Origin: Capsicum annuum
Lineage: Eukaryota; Streptophyta; Magnoliopsida; Solanales; Solanaceae
Assembly: GCF_002878395.1 (NCBI RefSeq)
Contig: NC_061114.1
Coordinates: 169,448,617-169,512,616, forward strand
Length of the DNA stretch: 64,000 nucleotides
Direction of reading: 5' to 3'
Part shown: piece by piece, positions 1-12,700 of the stretch
Numbering within the stretch: the first letter of the stretch is position 1
Layout: each line of letters starts with the position of its first letter
The notes under the pieces: generated by a model
What the model was told of the DNA's origin: nothing
What the model saw: the letters and a program-made list of their open reading frames with translations, nothing else
Database searches by the model: none
Translations under genes and position numbers: made by a program

Positions 1-738
1 CTTCTTCGCTTCATTTTGCAAAGTCTCAAATTTCCTTTTTGTTTTGCGTATATGCTGTATCTGCGCATCACATTTTCTGCAAAACCATTGCCCACTAGGA
101 ATTGAAGTCTGCGGTGGCTGCATGCAGAAAATATGATAAGCGTGATCACAACCATCACAAAGTACAATTTTGTCATCATCACAATCCTTAAGGCAAGCTC
201 TACAAAGACACGACGGGCAGTACCAGCAGGAGCCGTAAGTATCCAACTGCTTTCTGGTCAAGCACTTCTCATGGTAAAATTTGTGAGGGCAGAAGGCATG
301 ACCACATATTTTAAGATTTTCATTACTCCTCGCCTCAATTCTACATATGTTGCAACAAGGCAAATCCTTAACTCCTTCACCCAGTTTAAGTTCATCATCC
401 TGCAAAGCATTTGTTCTCGCCTCCAGTTCCAGAAGCATATCTTCAGATGTAAGGTCTTCAGCCTCATCTTCAATTATCACTGATCTAAATGCACTGATCC
501 TTTCGCATAAAACACAGTTGTCATGGGGCAATTCAATTCCTTTTGCAGTGCATTTGGCACAGTACCAACTTCTTGGGGGAATTTCTTCAACAGTAGGCTC
601 AACACAAGAGACATGGTAAATCTCCTCACATGAATCACAAGCTAAACTATCTCTGCCATCCGCTTTCTCCCCACAACATTGGCAAGCATATTTTTTATTT
701 ACACCATAGGTCTCTGCTTGTTCCATTTTAGCAACTAA
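1..738 (-). CDS. EHD3: EHD3-like coding exon 6 with three zinc fingers, open at the left edge
   Basis: 246 codons run from [12 protein letters not shown] to the window edge in a basic Lys/Arg/Gln-rich tail. Finger 1 runs from CQCCGEK to WYCAKC, finger 2 from CCNICRIE to WYCPSC, and finger 3 from CRACLKDC to WFCRKC. Each ends with the aromatic-x-C-x2-C signature of PHD fingers. Finger 3 has the acidic [13 protein letters not shown] stretch. Fingers 2 and 3 are separated by one residue. The acceptor is TTGACAG|TTA at 739. Confidence 0.88.
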
Positions 739-3700
739 CTGTCAACATCAAAAAGAAAAGAAACTATAGTGAACTTGAGGTTTATAATATTAAAATATAT
801 CTATCAGTTTCAATTTGTAGAAAGAACTAAAAATACGATGCTAAGGCAATCCCTCAGATTTTTGGTGATTTTTACTTGGTCATAGAATAGATACCAAAGG
901 CAAGAACTTTTTACTTAAACTTTCATACTAAAACTAAGAGAATAAATCCAATGATGTAGAACATCAAGGTTTGACACCACAAGCAAAAGAAGTATAGAAC
1001 GAGCTTCTTCTTCCTTTTCAATAATGGTGGTTTTCAAGCCAGTTGCACACACCTAGACTATTCCATTGCGTACTACCATGCAATAGCACAAATAACAAGG
1101 AACTCAGAACCAAGGCTTTGAACACCACCACTGAGATTTTGGTACTACCTTACACACGGAAAGAAATCTCACCTACAGTAATTTTGGCTCTACTGGGATT
1201 TGAACCTTAGTGTCTACGGTATGCAGCCATTTCAGTGATCGCAGGTCATACCCTTGGGTCCAGTGAGCATTATATAAGGCAGGTGCCTATATCTCCCCAT
1301 AAAGGGCTTTTTTTAAGATGGTATCTCCTCATAATAGACTTGCAATACCACTTCTAGGAGCTTGGTAACAGATTATTTGCCTAAGTGGTTCCCAAGAAAT
1401 CTGGAATAACTGCAAGTACTTGATTGGTGACAGGCACTGGCCACAGCCAAATTTCCAGAATTGGGAGGTATTACTACAATGAATGAAAAATTTTATGCTA
1501 CAAGAACAGTGAAGAATTTGAAATTTTGAGACCGACAATTTTCACAAGCCGTTTCTCCTCCAAACAGCTAACTAGAGAACCAAAATGACCTGAAGAACAA
1601 TCTACCGCTAAACACGGAAACACAAAAGCATGACGGAAAAGAAGACTTGCCTCATCTTTTGCATCTTCAGTGTTTTCTTGCACTGAAACACTCACCTAAA
1701 GAGGTAAGAGGTTCAAATCATAGTCAGTTTTATCAGCATTGTGTGACAGAGATGGAAGCAGCTCAATGAACCAACTGTTGCAAGAAACCACATACCTGAG
1801 CTCGGAAACAAGCCCTTGATATTTCTGAAAGGCTCCTTGAAAGAGCAATCATTTCACTGCCAGCTTCATGAAGCTTTGTCCACATCTGCAAATATTCAAG
1901 ATGAAGATACACGAGTTAGAAGAGATGACCATCTCTGGCACATAAAAATAGGACAATCCATGCAAATTCTAGTCCCAAGTTAGTTGGCCAAACAATCCAT
2001 TGCTTAATTACATTATTTACCACTGACCAGGCGATATTTTCACAAGTATGCATCAACTATTAAGAAATGTTTCATCATCAATTTGTTGCTTCCGATAAAG
2101 GCAGAACCATGTTCTCATGGGACCTTATATTGACTGCAGTCTCTTCCTAAGAATTCGTCGCAGCTCTGAATATATCATTGTTGATGTTAACAAAAGGAAT
2201 TACTAATTAAGTTTATCATCGCCAACCAAAAATTCAATATAGCTCCCTATGTATCATCAGTGTTGTATCCTCAGAAACTGATTTATAAATTCAGCATGGT
2301 AAATCCACAGGGATACATCCTACCAACTAAGAATATCCCATACCCCAAATATATCAGAACTGAGATGCGAACATAAATCACGAATCACTAATAAAGTTTG
2401 AGCACTCGGTCTATAAAAAGTGATATATCCTTCCCAACAAAATCGCAAAGCTACCAATATATAAGTGCAAATGCATCATTAAGAAACAGCTTGACTATGA
2501 TAGACCCTTCGGAACTTTCAGGGCCCCAATATCTATTCTGGGGTAATAGCAGTAGGGTAGATAGCCTGGACAAGTACATGGATTCTTGAGATTGCTAGGA
2601 GGAATTACTTGATGTGATGATGCTTCTTATGTTGTTGGTTTTTGTACTTTTCTGCGCCATCTTGGTACTAAATTAATAAAACTTGACCTTATCAACAAAA
2701 AAGAAGGGCCCCAATACTAGAGGTTCCAATCCAACAATACAAACTATGAATCCAACAATCTAATGTTAGCAGGGGCATGCCAGCAGTAACATATCTTCAC
2801 CAACTAAGAACATCGAAAGCATTGAATGTGTGATTTTAAAGTAACCGATTTGCTGGAGGACTCTTACCCAGTCCATATCTATCACAAGCGCATCCTTTTT
2901 ACTAGTATGAATAACATGAGCATCTTACTTTAGACACTACTACCACATATGGCTGAATTAGAAGATTCCTTTTGGTAAACTTGAAGTAAAACTTCTCCAT
3001 GATGAGATCCCCACAACAACAACCTGATCCTAAGGTATTATGTGTTACACGCTACTACCTTGAAATATTAACAAATTCAAAAAGTAAAAACAAAATCTAA
3101 CTAGTCATAACCCAAATCCCTGGAATCTGACTATCACCACCCATAGTTGAAACTGTTTAGGATTTTCCGTTTGACTGCAGTTCTGGTATAAAGATTAACT
3201 GTGCAAAGAAACCAAGTTATGATTGTGGTTAATTGTGATGTGGCTCTAACGATAATGTTGAATACTTACAAAGAAGCATTAGCCAAAAGCAGGGTGAAGA
3301 AACTACTATGGGTGAACCAGTCACTAATATACATAAGATAGTCCCCTCATGACTGAAGTTACGTGCAGTGTTCAGGGAAACAGGGAAACATGATGCAGAA
3401 AAAAGCGACAAGGCTCAGCATCATGCATTATGCAAACCGATGCGAGCTCATCATTGAAGTGAAGAGCAATTTAAAAGGAAAAAGAAACTAAATAGAGCAT
3501 CCAAACATAAGACAGAATTAAGAAGACCACAACTACTATATAATCAAAACAACAACAACAAGCCCAGTGTATTCCCACACAGTGGGGTCTGGGGAGGGTA
3601 AAATGTACGCAGTCCATACCGCTATCCCCGAAGAAGTAGAGAGGTTGTTTCTGATAGACCCCCGGCTCACTATATAATCAAAAATAAAGACTATATTTTA

Positions 3701-6700
3701 TTTTTTTGATAACTGTGGTGTTGGGCCAGCTTTGGCGCACCTCGACTAAATCCACAAGATACCTGTCACCTCCCAACCAGCAACAGATATCAAGTAACTT
3801 TGTCCTCTAACGCTAGAACAGATGAGAAGAATCACCTAGTGTTTTTGGACTCTACTGGGGTTTGAATCTGAGGTCTCAGATGCTCCACTCACTTCATTGA
3901 CCACTAGGTCACACCCTCGGGTGCACAATAAAGACGATATATATAAGCAGAAGTTTAAATTAAACACCAAAATCACAGATTTGATCACTGAAACACCTGC
4001 TTTGAAATAGACCAACAAAACAACATAGACCACAATAGCAAGACAATTCAACCAAATAGCAAAACAAACTCAGGGACAAAAAAATCAGTGGTAGTGTAGC
4101 AGTGAAGAAGTCGTCACAGCAGTGGACTTCAAAGTTAATCCTAGAAAATCCCAGTAGTGATAGTCGCAGCGGTAGACTCCTTTTTTCCAAAAGAAAAAAA
4201 AACGGCCTAAATATAAAATCAACATGAAACGACAATTTTAAAATTTAAAATTGACCCTAAAAATAAAATCATCATGATGCGCTCGCTTCTCGCATAACCC
4301 TATGATGCACCCAGTTCTGTAAGGTAGATTGGCATCAGCCACACACAGCGGGAGGGGCTCGCATCGCTTTGCATCATCGCATTATGTGACGATGCAAACA
4401 CATTCTTGAATGCTGCTGATGTAAAAGTGATTCTTGATTATCTTCAAAATTAGTTCATTATTTCCATTCTACTCTCTTTCAGTGTCCCATATACCATGAG
4501 AGAATGGGCAGTTGTCTCCTTGTATGACTTCGAGAAATCTTCACCATATGAGCTACCTTTGCAGTTGGCTAGGCCCAAATTCCATTTTCCAACATAGTAC
4601 CAGAGCCAAAAATCCCACTTCTTGGTTTACCCAATATTAGGCAACTATATTATGCTATCCACGCTTCAAAATGACCACTTCTGGGCGTGCAGGGTGTGGG
4701 CAAGGGTATCAACTGTTTTATATTAATGATGTGAGAAATAATGGAGAAAAATATTATTGAATTGTTGTCTCTAAATTATTACATTGAGACCCTATTTATA
4801 GACACTACATTCCAATCCTATTCCTGATAGAACACTACATTACAATCCCTTTCCAAGTAGAATTCAATATGTTATTCCTATTCTTTTTCTAACACTCCCA
4901 CTCAAGCTGGTGCATACAAGTCATATGTACCAAGCTTGTCACAAATGTAATTAATACGAGGACTGGTGAAGGACTTGGTGAAGATATCTGCAAGTTGATC
5001 ACTTGACTTCACAAATTTTGTAACAATATCTCCCGAGAGTATCTTTTCTCTAACAAAATGAACAATCAATCTCTATGTGCTTGGTCCTCTCATGGAACAC
5101 TGGATTAGATGCAATATGAAGGGCTACCTGATTATCACATACAAGTTCCATCTTACCAGTTTCTCTAAATTTTAATTCTCTCAGCAATTGCTTGATCCAA
5201 ACCAGCTCACAAGTTGCTGCAGCCATTGCTCAATACTCTGCTTCGGCACTAGATCGAGCAACCACACTCTGTTTCTTACTCTTCCATGATACCAAAATAT
5301 CTCCTGCTAAAACACAACATCCAGATGTAGAAAGTCTATCAGAGGGTGATCCTGCCCAATCAGCATCTGTATATCCAATGATATGCTCATGGCCTCGATC
5401 CTCGAAGAGTAGTCCTTTACCTGAGATGACTTTATATATCAAAATATCCAAACAACTACATCACAATGACTATCACAAGGGGAAGTCATAAACTGACTTA
5501 CAACGCTCACAGGAAAAGAGATGTCAGGTCTAGTCACTGTGAGATAATTCAACTTTTCAACCAACTGCCTATACCTTCCAGGATCACTAGGATCACTGAG
5601 TGGCTTCCCCTGTCCTAGCAGAAGTTTAGCATTTGGATCCATAGAAGTGTCAATGGGTCGACGTCTCATCATTCCTATTTCCTCAAGAATGTCTAAAGTA
5701 TACTTGCGTTGAGAAATAACAATACCTGAGCTGGACTGAGCAACCTCAATCCCTAGAAAGTATTTCAATCTGCCAAGGTCTTTAGTCTGAAAATGCTAAA
5801 AGAGATGTTGCTTCAAGTTAGTGATACTATCTTGATCATTGCCGGTAATAACAATATCGTCAACATAAACCACCAAATAAATACACAAATTTGGTTCAGA
5901 ATGACGATAAAACACTGAATGATCAGCTTCACCACGAATCATGCCAAACTCTTGAATAACTGTGGTAAAGTTTTCAAACCAGGCTCGAGGGGATTGTTTC
6001 AAACCATAGAGTGACTTGCGCAATCGACATACAAGGCTACTAGACTCCCCCAAGCAACAAAATCAAGTGGTTGCTCCATATAAACTTCTTCCTCAAGATC
6101 ACCATGCAGAAAAGCATTCTTAATGTCCAACTGATAAAGAGGCCAATGACGAACGGCAGCCATAGAGAGAAAAAGACAAACTGATGCTATTTTAGCCAAG
6201 GAGAGAAAGTGTCACTATAATCAAGCCCAAATATTTGTGTAGACCATTTGGACCAACTTTGACTATATAAACCCAACGACAACCAACAGTAGATTTACCT
6301 GCAAGAAGGGAAACAAGCTCCAAAGTACCACTCATATGTAAAGTAGACATCTCATCAATCATAATCTGTTTCCATCCTGAATGGGAAAGTGTTTCACCTG
6401 TAGTCTTATGAATGGAAATAGAGGACAAAGATAATACAAAAGCATAATGGGGTGATGACAAACGATGATAACTCAAGAAAGTATAATGTGGGTTAGCATT
6501 ACGAGTGGATCTTATACTTTTTTGAAGTGCAACTGATTGACTAGGAAGAGGCAGGTCCGCAGTAGGTGAAGCGTCAGGCGCAGGACATGAATCATCTGGG
6601 ACTGATACTGGAAATGGGCGCCGGTGATAAGTCAAAAGTGGTGGCACTGTGGCTGAAGACGGAGAAGTAACCGTAGATTCCTCAAAGATTGGTGTGGGTA

Positions 6701-9700
6701 AGACTGGAGGTATGAGTAAAACCTCAGAGATATTAAGATGATCAGAAGATGTACAGTAAGGTTGAGATTCAAAGAATGTGACATCAGCGGACATAAGGTA
6801 GCGACCCAGATCAGGTGAATAGCATCGATACCCTTTTTGAACTCGAGAGCAACCAAGGAAGACATATTTGAGAGTTTTCCTTGGACTAAGTTATGAACAA
6901 AACATGTGCTCCCAAAAACACGAGGGGGGATAGAGTAGAGATATGACTGAGGAAATAGTATGGAATGGGGAACCTTATTCTGGATTGAAGATGATGGCCT
7001 TCTGTTAATGAGATAACAAGATGTGAGGACCGCATCGCCCCAAAAACGAAGTGGAACATGGAATTCAATGAGAAGAGTGCGAGCAGTCTCACTGAGATGC
7101 CTATTTTTCCTTTCTGCTGACGGGTGTGGGTGTATGGACACGATGTCTGGTGAATGATTCCTTGATGAGTCATAAACTCTTGAAACTAGGAGGCTAAGTA
7201 TTCTAAGGCATTATCACTACAAAAAGCACGAATAGAAACACCAAATTGATTTTGTATTTCAGCACAAAAACTTTTGAATATAGAGAATAACTCGGAATGA
7301 TCTTTCATTAAGTAAACCTAAGTACATCTTGAAAAATCATCGATGAAAGTAACAAAGTAACGAAATCCTAACGATGAACTGACTCTACTAGGACCCCAAA
7401 TATCGGAATGAACTAATAAGAAAATAGACTTTGAGCGACTCAATACTATGTGAAAATGTAGCACGAGTGTGTTTCCCAAGTTGACACGACTCACAATCTA
7501 ATGTGGATAGACTAGACAAACTAGGCACCATCTCTTGTAGCTTGGATAGACTAGGATGTCCCAAACGTTTGTGAATAAGGTTGGGAGAATCTGTAGCGGA
7601 GCATGCTGTGAAGGAATTTGAAGCGGTAAGATGGTAAAGGCCTTGTGATTCATGCCCTATGCCAATTATTTGTCTCATTTTGTGATTCTGCATTAGAAAA
7701 GAATCATCAAAAAAAATTATACTACAATCAAGGACACATGTCAAACGACTAACAGATGCAAGATTAAAAGGACAACTAGGGACATAAAGAACAGAGTCTA
7801 GAGTGACAGAAGATAGGGGTTTGGCTTGTCCAACTCCTTTTGCCTCTGTTAGAATTCCATTGGCTAAAGTAATAGCTGGAAGAGATTGTGAATAAACAAT
7901 ATCAGACAAAAGTGATTTATCACCAGAAATATGATCAGAAGCACCTGAGTCCACAACCCATGATCCAAAGGTAGGAGATTGTGCAGTTGAGGCTATTGGT
8001 AGAAATATATGCTTACTTGCTTGATACTGAAGATACTCGTTATATTCTGTCAGATAAATACACCCGTTGATCACCTGTGGTGTTAGACTGAGCAATATGA
8101 GCATTTTGTTGGTCGACCATGCAAAGAATAGCATATTCCACGAGTATGTCCAAGCCTATTACAATAACTACACTTAGGTCTAGAATAACATACGCCACGA
8201 GTATGTCCAAGCCTTTTACAATAACTACACCTAGGACGAGATCTTCCAAATCATCCTTCCCCTTGTCGATTCTTCATGGACTGTGACGTTTGATTTTTTG
8301 ATCTTCTCATTAAGGGCTTAGATTTAATCATAGAACTTGAACTTTCAATTTCAATATTTTTGGAGCCAAAAAAAAATATCATGCTCAAAAGATATCTTGG
8401 GAATTTGACTTGAAAATCCCAAGAACCGAATCTGAATTTCTGGAAAAAAAAATCCCCGAAAAAAAGAACTGATGTCACCGGAATTAGGGTTCCGACGGTC
8501 GAAATCTCAAAATAATTATCGGAATCTGGAAAGGAGCAAGTGGTCGGAGCCAGAATAGACCGGCGACCCCAACAGAAAAAGAAACAACTCAAAAATCGAT
8601 CGGAGATGAGCTCACGCGCCGGCGCGTGACGCAAATCTCGCCGAAATTTCTGGATTCTGGCTGGCGCATGGCGGCGCATGGAGGGTAATTTTTCGGCGGT
8701 TTTCGTCGGGTTTTTGTCGCCTGATCTTTCCGATCCTTTTGCATATTGAATTCTAGCAAGTGAAAAGAATGGGAAATTCTCTCTTTTATGGTCTTAGGAT
8801 TCTCATCTCACCAACAAACTTATGATGTTAAGTTGGATCCAAAATCAATTATATTAACATACTAAATAATGCAGGTAAGCACACTGCAACAATATTGAAC
8901 TATACAGGATTTCATGCAAAGAATCTCCTTTTTTACTAAGATTTAAAAGTAATTTGAACAAAGTAAGAATGCTGGAAGGGAAAAATAGAGCTGAACTACT
9001 TCATTGCCAAATGAAAAATTCTATCAGTTTACAACTCATAAAAAAAACTTGGAAAGAGGAAGAATTACTAAGACGAGCTCAAATAACTCGAGCAAATAGG
9101 ATAGATGAAACAACCTGGACCCAAATTTTTATCCCGGAATCATCCTCATAAAAAGGGTTGGGGGGGATGATTTCACAGCGAACATAGAGGATGGCACTTG
9201 GTGGATGGAGAGGAGAGGAGGTATGTCATTCTCAAGTGTGCGGACAGGGATTATTCAAAATCCTATTTTAAGTTTGAAAATTGGTGGATAGAGGTGGATG
9301 GCTTAAAGGAGGGAATTTCGTTGTGGGGAAATTCTTTTGAACTCTGACTTTATTCTGTCAAGTAAGCTTAAGCTGCTGAAGGCAAAACTTGAGTGAGGAG
9401 GAAAAGCTACACAAAGCCAGTTTACACATGGAAATCTTGAAGGTGGCTAAATAGGAGGAAATTTCTTGGAGACAAAGATCTAGGATTCTTTGGTTAAAAC
9501 AGGGTGATAAGAAAACCATGTTACCTGTCGCAAGAGATTTAATCACATAGACAAGTTGGAAGTTCTGATAAAGCACCGGGAACTGAGAGCTTCTCTATGG
9601 GTTTCTTTCACACTTGCTGGGATATTGTTGATTTATCATGGCTACAATTCAGAACTTTCACAAGAATTCCTATCTTGAGAACAGCTGTAATGCTTCCTAT

Positions 9701-12700
9701 ATAGCTCTAACACCTACGAAGAATGGTGCCAAGGAACTTAAGGGTTTCAGACCAATTAGTTTGATAGAAAATGGTTATAAAATCATTCCCAAATGCTTGA
9801 CAGAGATTGAAAAAAGTGATGGACAAGCTGGTGCATAGTCCGCAGATGGCCTGAGTTAGAGGGAGACATACCATGGATGCAGCTCTGATTGCTGATGAGT
9901 GTGTGGACTCAAGGCTGAAGGAATGGATTGCAGGAACTTTATGTAAGCTTGACACTGAAAAGGTGTATGATCATGCTAACCAGAAGTTTTTGCTTAAAGT
10001 TAAGAAAGATATGGGTTTTGGGAGTCAACATTGTGAGGTTTTCCGTTCTCATTAATGGATCTCTAGAAGGTTTTATCCCTTCTGAGAAAGGGTTGAGACA
10101 AGGAGACCCCTTGTCACCTTTTCTGTTTATCGTGGCTGTGGAGAGGTTGAATCATATGTTAAAGGAGGCTAAGAGGATGGGTGTTCTCTCAGGTTTCAAA
10201 GCTTCTTATAGGGAAGAGGATAGCACAGAAACTTCCCACCTACTTTAGGGAAGAGAATAGCACAGAAACTTCCCACCAACTTTATGCGGACGACTCATTG
10301 GCATTTTGTGATGCCAATATTGACCACATGAGATACCTCAGAGTGATGGTGGATCTTTAGAAGTTTTCCCTGGTTTACATGTGAACCGGCGAAAGATTCT
10401 AATCTTCCCGGTGATGCGGATTCCTAATATTGAGATTTTAGCAACAAATCTGGGCTGTGAAATTGGGAGCCTTCTAAATACTTAGGTTTGACTTTGGATA
10501 CCAACCATAAAGCTGAGGAGATTTGAGATGGGGTGATAGAAAGGTGTGAGAAGAGGCTTAAAACTTGGAAGAGCCAATATTTATCACTAGGAGCTACACT
10601 GATTCCGATTAATAGTTTACTAGATGCCTGATGCTTTACCAACTTATATATTGTTTTTTGTTTTCAATGCCTTGCAAGGTAAAGAAAAGAACATACGTTC
10701 TTAAAAGAACTTTTTTACAGCAAGGTAGGGATAAGAATAATTTTCACCTAGTCAACTAGGATTATGTTATCTTTAGCAAGAGGAGCAGAGGCCGGGGTAT
10801 CAAAAATCTCAAGTTTCAAAAACAGAGTCTTTTAATGACGTGGTTGTGGAGGTACAAGGAAACCAATGCCCAGTGGAGAAGTCATTCATGATAAATAGGG
10901 GCAGATAAGTCATTGGTACCCAAAACCTGTCTATTGTCCTTATGGTGCAACGGTGTGTAGTGCTATAGCTATCAGAGCCTACTGAAATTATATTCATGGT
11001 AACTCCACTGTTATGGTAGGTAATGGAAGAAAGACATTATTTTGGAGTGGCAACTGGTTGGGACATGGTCCTCTGAAGGACATCTTTGCTGAATTTTTCA
11101 ACATAGTTGCTTACCCAGAAGCTAGTTTAGATGAAGTGTGGGGAGGGAGCTCAAGGATGGAATATAGTGTTTAGAAGACTTCTACATGACTGGGAACTTC
11201 AAAGAGCGGCTGATTTTTAATTGTTTGAAGTCCTTTTAAGGACTCCAGGAGAGAGAGGACTCTTTCATCTGGTGTAGAAGCAACAGCAGCAGTAGGGAAT
11301 TCTCAATTAACTCAGCCTTTTCCTTGCTGTTGATACTGGACGGTAGAAAAGGAACTAGCCCGTGGAAGGCTATCTGGAAAGCCAAGGCCCCCCTTTGAAG
11401 TTATTTGTTTCATCTGGTTAAAAGCAAGAAAAGGCTGTCTGACTCGAGAAAACCTCAGAAGAAGAGGTTTCATGCTATGCTCTAGATGTCTGTGTGAAGT
11501 GCAGCAGTGGGATCTAACAGTCACTTGTTCCTTCACTGTCCTATAACTGTCCAGTTGTGGCGGTAATGTATGGTGGACTTAATTGGGTGGTGCCACCTAC
11601 CACAGCTGAGGTTCTGAATTCATGAAATTCCAATGGAGGATTAGTGAAACAGAACGGGTGGTGGAGAACGGTGCAAGCTTACATATGATGTTCAGTTTGG
11701 AAAGAGAGAGATGCTAAAAAATTTAAAGGCAAGCAGAATTCAACAGACAAGCTCAAGAGGAGTTGCATTATGTTGTTCTATTTTTGGTGTAAAAAAAGTA
11801 GAGTACGGGAGACAATATGGATAGTGAAAATGGGAAAAGGATTGGGAGAGTAAAACAAAGGATGTTGTTACTAAAACATTCATAAAACTTGACAACATGC
11901 ACAACCTAAAGCAGACAATGAATAAATGTCAATAACAAGCATCTTAATGCTACGCCCAGGCTGAGAGTTCATTTATCAAACCAAGAAAATAAGAACCTAC
12001 GCAGAGAGGACGATAGACAGATTAAGCAAATTACAGCAAAATCATAATGCAAAAACTTAAGAGATTCTTGCTAGATTGTTAACTAAGTCCTAGTAATGCA
12101 TGGCTGCTTTCCTGAATCCAGCGAGCAAACAGAAGATATAAAAAAGCAGTACCTGTTGAATATCTGAGTGAAAAAGGAGGGATGAGCCCTCATAAGATCC
12201 ATCTTTCATCCTTGAGTGAATAAGATTAATATCAAAAAATTTGTCAGCCTTAATTCCTTCAAAATTTTCAAAGAGGACGTGACATAGTTGAGCAAACTTT
12301 TCTGATTTGACAATATCAAGGAAAGTGAGCTGACAGAGCTCTGTCACAGTGTGACTTTTTGGCTCATCCACTGATCCATAAGGCACTGGCTCTGTTCCAT
12401 TCTGGATTCCTTGAAATACAGACTTTGATGGCAGAGAACCTCCGTTCCCATCTTCACAACTTTTTCCTGATTCCTGAAAAAAAAAAAAAACAGCGCGCTA
12501 TCAAAGAACAATTAACATCAAAGGAAATAGTGATTTAGTTGCAATAGAAATACCTTAGCTTCACCAGCACAACTGGCTTTTGAATGTGATGCCAGTGCCT
12601 CTTGAATACATCCTTTCAAACCACCATCACTCTCTAATGATTGAAACATCTGCTTCAGAGCAGCACCCTTCCAATCTTTAACAGGCCATGAACTGGAATC

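Larger units (their letters stand above)
4730..8750 (-). mobile_element. Ty1/copia retrotransposon, 3' LTR kept, 5' LTR missing
   Basis: Reading the minus strand: a leader and remnant of gag, two zinc knuckles, protease, integrase, reverse transcriptase, RNase H, a purine tract and one LTR at 4730-4894. No second LTR is found to the right. Most of gag is deleted. Domain order (integrase before RT) fixes the copia class. Its closest relative here is the element at 54.1-60.9 kb. Confidence 0.85.
1886..12152 (-). other. Intron 3 of the EHD3-like gene (10267 bp)
   Basis: It runs from GTACTG at 12152 to ATTTGCAG at 1886. About two thirds is retroelement sequence: a copia element at 4730-8750 on the gene's strand, an L1 at 8940-11600 on the opposite strand, plus two small insertions near 2.6 and 3.6 kb. 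The remainder (1886-2531, 2717-3546, 3669-4729, 11600-12152) shows no exon-like sequence. Confidence 0.75.

Noticed and set aside
133..619. Plus-strand frames over the left edge
   Set aside because: They lie opposite the PHD-finger exon and have no independent support.
8251..8679. 142-codon minus-strand frame as a host gene
   Set aside because: It is the leader and gag remnant of the copia element, continuous with its zinc-knuckle region.
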